Shown here piece after piece: positions 7,485-13,120 of a stretch of 13,120 bases of DNA. This DNA comes from Gryganskiella cystojenkinii (Eukaryota > Mortierellomycota > Mortierellomycetes > Mortierellales > Mortierellaceae), in contig JAAAIG010000991.1 in NCBI GenBank assembly GCA_015852425.1, forward strand, positions 1-13,120, read 5' to 3'. Below the pieces are notes generated by a model. The model did no database searches and was not told the origin of the DNA. It saw only the letters and a program-made list of their open reading frames with translations. Positions within the stretch are counted from its first letter, which is position 1; each line of letters begins with the position of its first letter. The translations under genes were made by a program, and so were the position numbers.

Positions 7485-8037
7485 TCTCCACTGTTTCTGT
7501 GCACAGAGAGACAGACAGACAACACAGACACCGAAAGAGGACCACTGAATCTATTTCTCTCTCTCTCGCTCTTCCTCTCTTTTTTTTCATCATCCCTCCT
7601 CGTTGTCATCACTGCACTCTCGACCTCTTCTCCACCTCGCTCATTCTCTTTTCCACCCACAGCAAAAAATCCCCCGTTTCTAGAGTTCATTCAAAGACTC
7701 ACACACACATATAACTGATAAAAGGGGGGGAACGTTGCACTCAAAGAACAGTGTGTTCCCATTTGGCCTGGCATGACCACAATCCATCATCATCAAAACC
7801 CTCGTCTTTCAGCATCAACCACGCGTGAGTACACAAAGGCCAAAAAAAAAAAAAAAAAGACAAAGACAGACTCGCACAACGGACCTTAAGCACATGCCTC
7901 CACAGGTTGGAAAAAAAAAGGAAATAGACACTGCTTCCTCCCAACTTTTGCTAAACTTTTCTTTCTTTTCTCTTCTCGTCTCTTTTCTTCTCTTGACCTT
8001 CTCCCACTCCCTCTCGCTTGACGATTCTCCTTGTTCC
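7485..8037. promoter_or_regulatory. Divergent promoter region between QRI7 and the Sec7 gene
   Basis: This head-to-head interval drives QRI7 leftwards and the Sec7 gene rightwards. It contains a CT-rich tract at about 7553-7588, a TATAA at 7710-7714 pointing towards the Sec7 gene, a G7 run at 7724-7730, a 17-base poly(A) at 7842-7858, and a pyrimidine-rich stretch from about 7927 up to the Sec7 ATG. A candidate first exon of the Sec7 gene (7773-7824) may lie within it. No other gene is supported. Confidence 0.6.
7773..7824 (+). other. Candidate 5' coding exon of the Sec7 gene
   Basis: An ATG with G at -3 opens a 17-codon frame plus one base (MTTIHHHQNPRLSASTT) that runs into a perfect GTGAGT donor at 7825. 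It sits 59 bases after a TATAA. The first AG after position 7926 is the CAG at 8096-8098; splicing there (274-base intron) restores the downstream frame through a Pro codon. If real, the protein starts here and the codons between 8038 and 8098 are intronic. Against it, no canonical CTAAC lies at the usual 30-40 base distance; only TTGAC at about 8018 is near. Confidence 0.45.
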
Positions 8038-11000
8038 ATGCCCGTGTCTCGATCCTCTCTTCCCTCCTTTGGCTTCTTCGACACTCACAACATCTCAGCA
8101 ACAGCACAACAACAACAGCACCGTAGACGACAGTCCACCATCGTCTACCCAACATCGTCCTCTTCCATCCTCGACCATCCTTCCCCACGTACTGACACTG
8201 CTGACACAGTACCAGAGAATCACTCATCTTCGGCCTCCACCACCCTCAAACCTCCTGCCTCGACCAATAACGGCCATCGCAGCTCCTTTGGGCTCTGGGG
8301 TGGCAGTAAAGCTGCTGCAAGTACGCCCAATCTCGGGAACATCAACAAGAGCTCAGAGCTTTTAGAGGCCCCTGCTCTTCTCAGTCATGGCTCAACATCC
8401 TCAGTGCCCAGCCTTGGTTCCACACACCTGAATAATGATGAACGATCCACCATCAACCCGAATGGACTCTCCTTTCAACAACGGCGCAAACGCAGCGAGA
8501 GCATCAGCGGACTCAAGGTGAACAATTTTCCTACCTCTGATGACTTGAACCTCTGTCACCTCCTTCAATTGGCCTCGACTAACGTACAGCATCGTGGCTT
8601 TGTGTCCGTTCATTTTTAATAGACAACTGCTGGAAACATCTCTCGAATCGTGCGCAAGAGCAGCAGCAGCTTTCTGCGTAAGCTGGTCAAAGTAAGCTTA
8701 CCTTCCTCTTTCCCCTGCCACAATTCGGGGTGAGATATTTACCTAACTTTTTCTTGTCCTTCTCCAAATTTCCTGCACCAGAATTTTGACGACAAGGATG
8801 CACCTCCCACGCCATCGATACCGACTGTCAACAGCAGCAACTCTAATAATTTTAATGGAGTCGCCAGTCAAGCCAACAGCCAACACTCTACATCCACCTC
8901 TTCGGTCAATGTGCCATTGCCTCTGCCCAGCCTCCCTGCTTTGCCGGCACCGACACGTGCCCACGGTGTGGGTCCACTGGATGGACCCAGGTATGTAGAG
9001 CCTCGCCGATCTTTTAGTCTCTGACAACTCGAAAGGTTTTATTGCCCTTTTCTTTTACTTTGTCAGTCGCCCAACAATCACTTCCACGCCAAACCCAGAC
9101 TTGGATCATCAGAAACTGACCCTTGCAGCGACCAACGTTGAGAATTGGCAGACTTTGGAGAACAACTCTATACAGGAACCAGGCAAAAATGGCGTGACCC
9201 CATCCTCGCAATCAACAACACAAACCTCTTCAGCTGACACAACGGCTACCTCTGCCACGACTCCAATATTAGTATCCCGTCGAGCATCAGAGCCTGAAAC
9301 ACCGTCGAGCACCATGGACTCTTCGTTCTCAGCTTCACAGAAACTCAGACGACCCTCTCGGAATTCATTAGCCTCCACCACAGACGACGGCTCCGATGAA
9401 GAGGAGGAAAACTTACCTCATGCTGTTCAAGCAATCGGCACAAATCGCATCTCGAGACTTTATGAAGCAGAGTCCATGCAGCAGCACCTTGACCAATCAC
9501 AAACTTCGCTTTATTACTCGACAAAATCCACTCTCTCAGATGAGAATGGTGTAGAGGCAAAGGCACCTGCAGGGACCAGCTTCGGGAACCATGCCCGCAA
9601 TTCAATTCGATTTTCAGAGTACGGCATCATCACCTCCAAGGATCTTCCTCTCGCCCCACCTGGCATCGGCACAACTTTGGGCGCCGAGTCCGAACTGGAT
9701 AAGCCTTTGCCCCGCAGACCAGCCTCCATGCTCATCCCTGCCGGATATTCAGCCTCTGCGACCACGGACGATCGGAACCGACTGGTTCAACGGTCGGATT
9801 CAGACCCTGCTATCCCTACGACTGCTACAACGACGTCCGAACTCAGTCTCTTGTCAGTTCATCCCTCTTTGATATTTATCAACGACGTTCCTGAAATCCC
9901 TCGAACTCTCAATGTCCTGAGTCCCCTTACAGCAGGAACGCGTCCAGCAACAATATGCGTGAGCGCAGATGATGCGACGAGAATCCCGATGAACAGGCCG
10001 GGTGAGATTGAGCGTGCTCCCACCTCAGATCTCTCGCAGGCGGCTCAACGTGCCGCCATGGAATCCCTTGCGATCGAGACCTCCGTGCGCTGTTACAAAG
10101 AGGATGACACATTTCTCAAACGAGAGGACATATCGTGCTATTTGGGCGCCGCCAAACCCTTCAACCGACTGGTCCTGACCTTCTACATGTCGCATTTTGA
10201 TTTCTCAGGACGGAGACTAGACCAGGCTTTCCGTCAATTGTGTCATAAGCTTATCCTAAAGGGAGAGACCCAGGAAGTGGACAGGATCTTGGAAGCATTC
10301 GCGCAGCGGTTTGTAGACTGCAATCCAGAGTCAATCTTCGGATCCAAGGATGTCGTACACGCCATTTCGTATTCTATTCTTCTACTCAATACCGATCTCC
10401 ACGTCGTTCAACAATCCAGTTCCAGTAAGATGTCAAGGAGTGCCTTTGTCAAGAATACATTGCAAGTCGTACAAGCTCAGACACAATACCAGATCGACTC
10501 TCGACCCTCGGAAGATTCATCCGGCCATGGATTGACGTTGACCAGGACATTAACAGGGGAACAGAGCGTGAATGGGTCGCTCCTGGGGTCCAATCTCTCG
10601 AATGGCAACGGCCAGGCAACTCTTTCAACCAAGAAGAGAACACCCAGCGTGAAAAGTTGGAAATCCGGCGCTTCCTTCCAAAGTAAATCGTCCAAGATGG
10701 GCACGGATCCAAAGGCCAATGGGGGACATGGCAACGGCAAATACTGGATGAGCGAACTAGAATCGCTTCTCAAAGACATTTACTCGACTGTGAAGAACAA
10801 TCAGATCTTATTGCCAACCTCTTCTGCACATCAGAACCAACGGCATACACAATCGAGCCAGCCAAATTCACCAACTCTGTCGATATTTCCTCACCACAGC
10901 TCAGGAGTTCACGTGAACGGCGCCTCGGGTTCGGCCAGATCAGGATCAGGAGGGTTCCTGCCAAGACTTTCCAGGCAAGTACAGCCGTCAGCTTTGACAG

Positions 11001-12869
11001 ATGCAGGATATCATGTCGGTTCAGGAGGTCTTGTCAGTAACCTCAATTCGGTGACTCCTAAGATCAGTATGGTCCGACGCAATTCAATCAACTCCCGGAC
11101 AAAGCAACTCCGACTTGACGCCATCCAACGCCTAACCGCCCAGTCGACTGAAGACAGTGCCAAAGGTATTCCAAATCATCGATTCAGTGTCGCAGGAAAT
11201 GGGCACAGCCTACCGAACCGCAATAGTGCCCTGGAAACAGATGAACCAACATCACCTGGCAATCATCGTCACTCTACTCAAGAAACCATGGATCATTCCC
11301 CAATCCACAAGCATTCAGCACAGAATTCTGGTGTGGCAAGTCCTATTCGGCCTGGGGAAGCATCTGCTGTTCATCCGCGAGGCGCTCATCTACCACGCTA
11401 CCGGATGGAGGGTATCCTCTTTCGGAAACATCTGCTGGAACGAGCAGATAAGAAGGCATCCCACAGAGCCTGGCGTCAGCTTTTAGTTGTGCTTGATCAG
11501 GCTGGGCTGTCCATGTTTAGAGCTGACGGGCAGATGGGTCAGGCTTTCGAAGAGCAAGGCATACTTTTCGATGAAATCCGACTCCAACACACCATTACGA
11601 ATATCCTGCCCCCGCCTGGATACTCGGCTTCAAGGCGTCATGTTTTTGCCATCCAGTTGCACACAGGAGCTGTGTTTTTATTCCAGACCGCAACAGCAAA
11701 GGAATGTGAAGAGTGGGCTCGTACCTGCAACTATTGGGCTGCGCGAACCTCCAAGGAACCTCTCCCCGGCGGAGTGATAAACATGGATTACGGATGGGGT
11801 CGATCCCTTGATATGCTGGCAAATCAGCAACAGCAGCAACAACAGTCTGGATTACAACTTTTGCACCTCGAAGGCGGCTCCTCTACCTCTGTTCTCAACT
11901 CTAGTGCCAATGATAGTGGGACCAATTTGGCAGCTTTGTCGAATACAACATCAGAAACACAACTCCCTGCTCTTATATCCTCCACCATGTCGGACGATGG
12001 CGGAGAAGACAATCGCTCAATCCGTACAAACAACTCTTTCAACACCGGAACCAGCTATCTTAATTATCCACCAGCTGCCGCATCTCCGCCGCAAAAGCCA
12101 ACAGGGACTTTAACGCCATCAACTACCAGTGGCTCTTTGACGGCCTCCTCTCCATATTCTTTTGGTAACTCTGGAGCTGGTAGTGGGCGATCCGCGTCCA
12201 TCAAGTCAACGACGTCATCCAAATACGGAGGCTCCGGCAGTTCATCCAACACTGTTCCGCTTGGGGACCGTGTCATGCTCTTCGAATGGACTCCTCCCCT
12301 GCCAACAATGAGTATGGCCACACTCACCGAAGCCGATCAATGTGAAGCTTTGAAGCGGTTCGGCTCTGGGCTCGAGTTTGAAATGGAGACCCATCAAATG
12401 CATCGAGGACCGATGACAGAGCTGGTATGCCAATTTGATTTAGTTTTGTAACTGCATGCGGAAGGTCTTTTTTTCGTATTTTTTTAAAAAAAAAAAACGA
12501 GGTTGTATTAACATGTTTCTATTAATTGGTTACCCATTTCTACAGTTCCTTCCAAAGTCACATAACTATGCCAAGGCTTTCAATAACTGGGAGCGCAGGT
12601 CTAGGCACCTTCTGAAAGAGATGGTCAAATACCAGATTTACATTGAGTGTCTGGAACAATCGTTACGCCATCAGCAAGAGGAGCAAGAGCAAACACAGTT
12701 GGGCCAGAGCTCACATGAACAGGATATGACGGCTCCGACAAAGACAAACAGGGACCTACTGCCGCCAGGACAGCTGGCGGTGAAAGTCATCACAGTGGAG
12801 ATAGAAGAGACGGCTCTACATGACGAGGATGATCTACAACATCTCGACGTCGATGACGACGAACTATAA
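8038..12869 (+). CDS. Sec7-PH domain Arf guanine nucleotide exchange factor
   Basis: Exons 8038-8517, 8623-8691, 8782-8990, 9067-12424 and 12546-12869 give 1479 residues. Sec7 domains load GTP onto Arf GTPases in membrane traffic; the Sec7-PH order resembles fungal Syt1/EFA6-like proteins, placing it at membranes. A long Ser/Thr-rich disordered N-terminus holds RIVRKSSSSFLRKLVK near the second exon. The Sec7 core is at about 584-725 (KEDDTFLKREDISCYLG, FDFSGRRLDQAFRQL, SYSILLLNTDLH) with the catalytic glutamic finger Glu653 in LKGETQEVDRI. A low-complexity insertion (about 727-810) precedes the apparent last Sec7 helix (812-836). The PH domain is at 1030-1150, ending WAARTSKEPLPGG. A helical tail (LFEWTPP from about 1320, NYAKAFNNWERRSRHLLKEMVKYQIYI across the last intron) follows, then an acidic end. 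CTAAC or similar motifs precede the first two acceptors by about 35-40 bases. The 8038 start is the last possible in-frame ATG before the conserved part; 7894 or a spliced start at 7773 are alternatives. Confidence 0.9.
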
Positions 12870-12873
12870 TAAA
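12868..12873 (+). terminator. Poly(A) signal AATAAA overlapping the Sec7-gene stop
   Basis: The stop codon TAA at 12867-12869 shares its last two bases with AATAAA. The facing minus-strand gene ends only 39 bases away, so little room is left for a separate 3' untranslated region. Confidence 0.55.
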
Positions 12874-12908
12874 GAAATAATAACACTGCTATCTATACTT
12901 GTTCTTTT

Positions 12909-13067
12909 TTATGCAACGGATGCAGGAACTGCTGTCGACCCAGGTCCTCGAGGAGACAATCCACTGGTCGAGTCCTTCTGACTGTGGACAGGAGTAGTGG
13001 CGCAGGCAGGACTGGTTTTGCCGACTGAACCGTGGCCTAGTTGCTGTTGCGGTTGCTGTTGTTGCCG

Positions 13068-13120
<53 letters not shown>
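12909..13120 (-). CDS. C-terminal part of a polyglutamine protein (partial)
   Basis: On the minus strand an open frame enters from the right edge, reads at least 17 CAA codons, then a mixed QRQQQQPQQQ stretch, and continues as a 43-residue Ser/Pro/Gly-rich tail starting LGHGSVGKTSPACATTP and ending STAVPASVA before TAA at 12909-12911. At least 69 residues are visible. Long glutamine tracts in fungi are common in transcription regulators and kinases, but no domain is visible, so no function is assigned. Support is the uninterrupted frame through both the repeat and the following unique sequence, and the tight convergent packing. No AATAAA is seen downstream on this strand. Confidence 0.65.
13068..13120 (-). 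repeat. (CAA)17+ repeat encoding polyglutamine
   Basis: An uninterrupted CAA repeat on the minus strand (TTG on the plus strand), 17 full units plus two bases, running to the window edge. It codes for glutamine in the partial gene ending at 12909. The total length is unknown. Confidence 0.92.

Noticed and set aside
7842..7858. 17-base poly(A), considered as the tail of a retrocopy
   Set aside because: No upstream gene-derived sequence and no flanking target-site duplication are visible; it lies in a promoter or intron with other homopolymer runs.
7815..8227. Two antisense frames rich in Arg, Lys and Glu
   Set aside because: They are the reverse complement of the CT-rich leader and Gln-rich start of the Sec7 gene; composition alone explains them.
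12479..12497. T7-A12 run as a bacterial-type terminator or hairpin
   Set aside because: It lies inside the last intron (12425-12545) of a eukaryotic gene; it is low-complexity intron sequence.
1..13120. Gene cluster, CRISPR array, secondary-metabolite locus or mobile island
   Set aside because: The genes are unrelated single-copy cellular functions on both strands with similar texture; no spaced repeats, integrases or biosynthetic enzymes are seen.

Overview
This is a eukaryotic nuclear window, most likely from an early-diverging (Mortierellomycotina-like) fungus. Short GT-AG introns of 76-165 bases with CTAAC or CTGAC branch-like motifs, AATAAA signals, dense packing, CT-rich leaders and Ser/Gln-rich low-complexity protein stretches all fit. 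The assignment rests on gene structure and remembered resemblance to fungal families; no search was run. I see no prokaryotic, viral, CRISPR or intact mobile-element content.

Layout, left to right. (1) 91-330 (+): last exon of a TM9SF/EMP70-type nonaspanin, with its intron tail and a (CT)26 repeat at the left edge. (2) 1187-1837 (+): intronless four-helix membrane protein of unknown function. (3) 2185-3651 (+): five-exon RPC34/RPC6 subunit of RNA polymerase III, including the C-terminal iron-sulfur cysteines. (4) 4150-5715 (+): F-box/LRR-like protein. (5) 5742-7484 (-): QRI7/OSGEPL1-type mitochondrial tRNA threonylcarbamoyltransferase, convergent with the F-box gene (26 bases between stops). 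(6) 8038-12869 (+): large Sec7-PH protein, a predicted Arf GTPase exchange factor, divergent from QRI7 and built here from five exons, possibly with one more 5' exon at 7773-7824. (7) 12909-13120 (-): C-terminal end of a polyglutamine protein running off the right edge, convergent with the Sec7 gene (39 bases between stops).

The genes do not form a pathway. They are unrelated housekeeping and regulatory functions: secretory membrane sorting, Pol III transcription, ubiquitin-ligase substrate choice, mitochondrial tRNA modification and Arf signalling. I found no convincing undescribed system. The points most worth a second look are the Sec7 domain interrupted before its last helix, the candidate 5' exon of that gene with a 170-base AG-free tract, stop codons fused to poly(A) signals at two tight convergent junctions, and the low-complexity insertions in QRI7.
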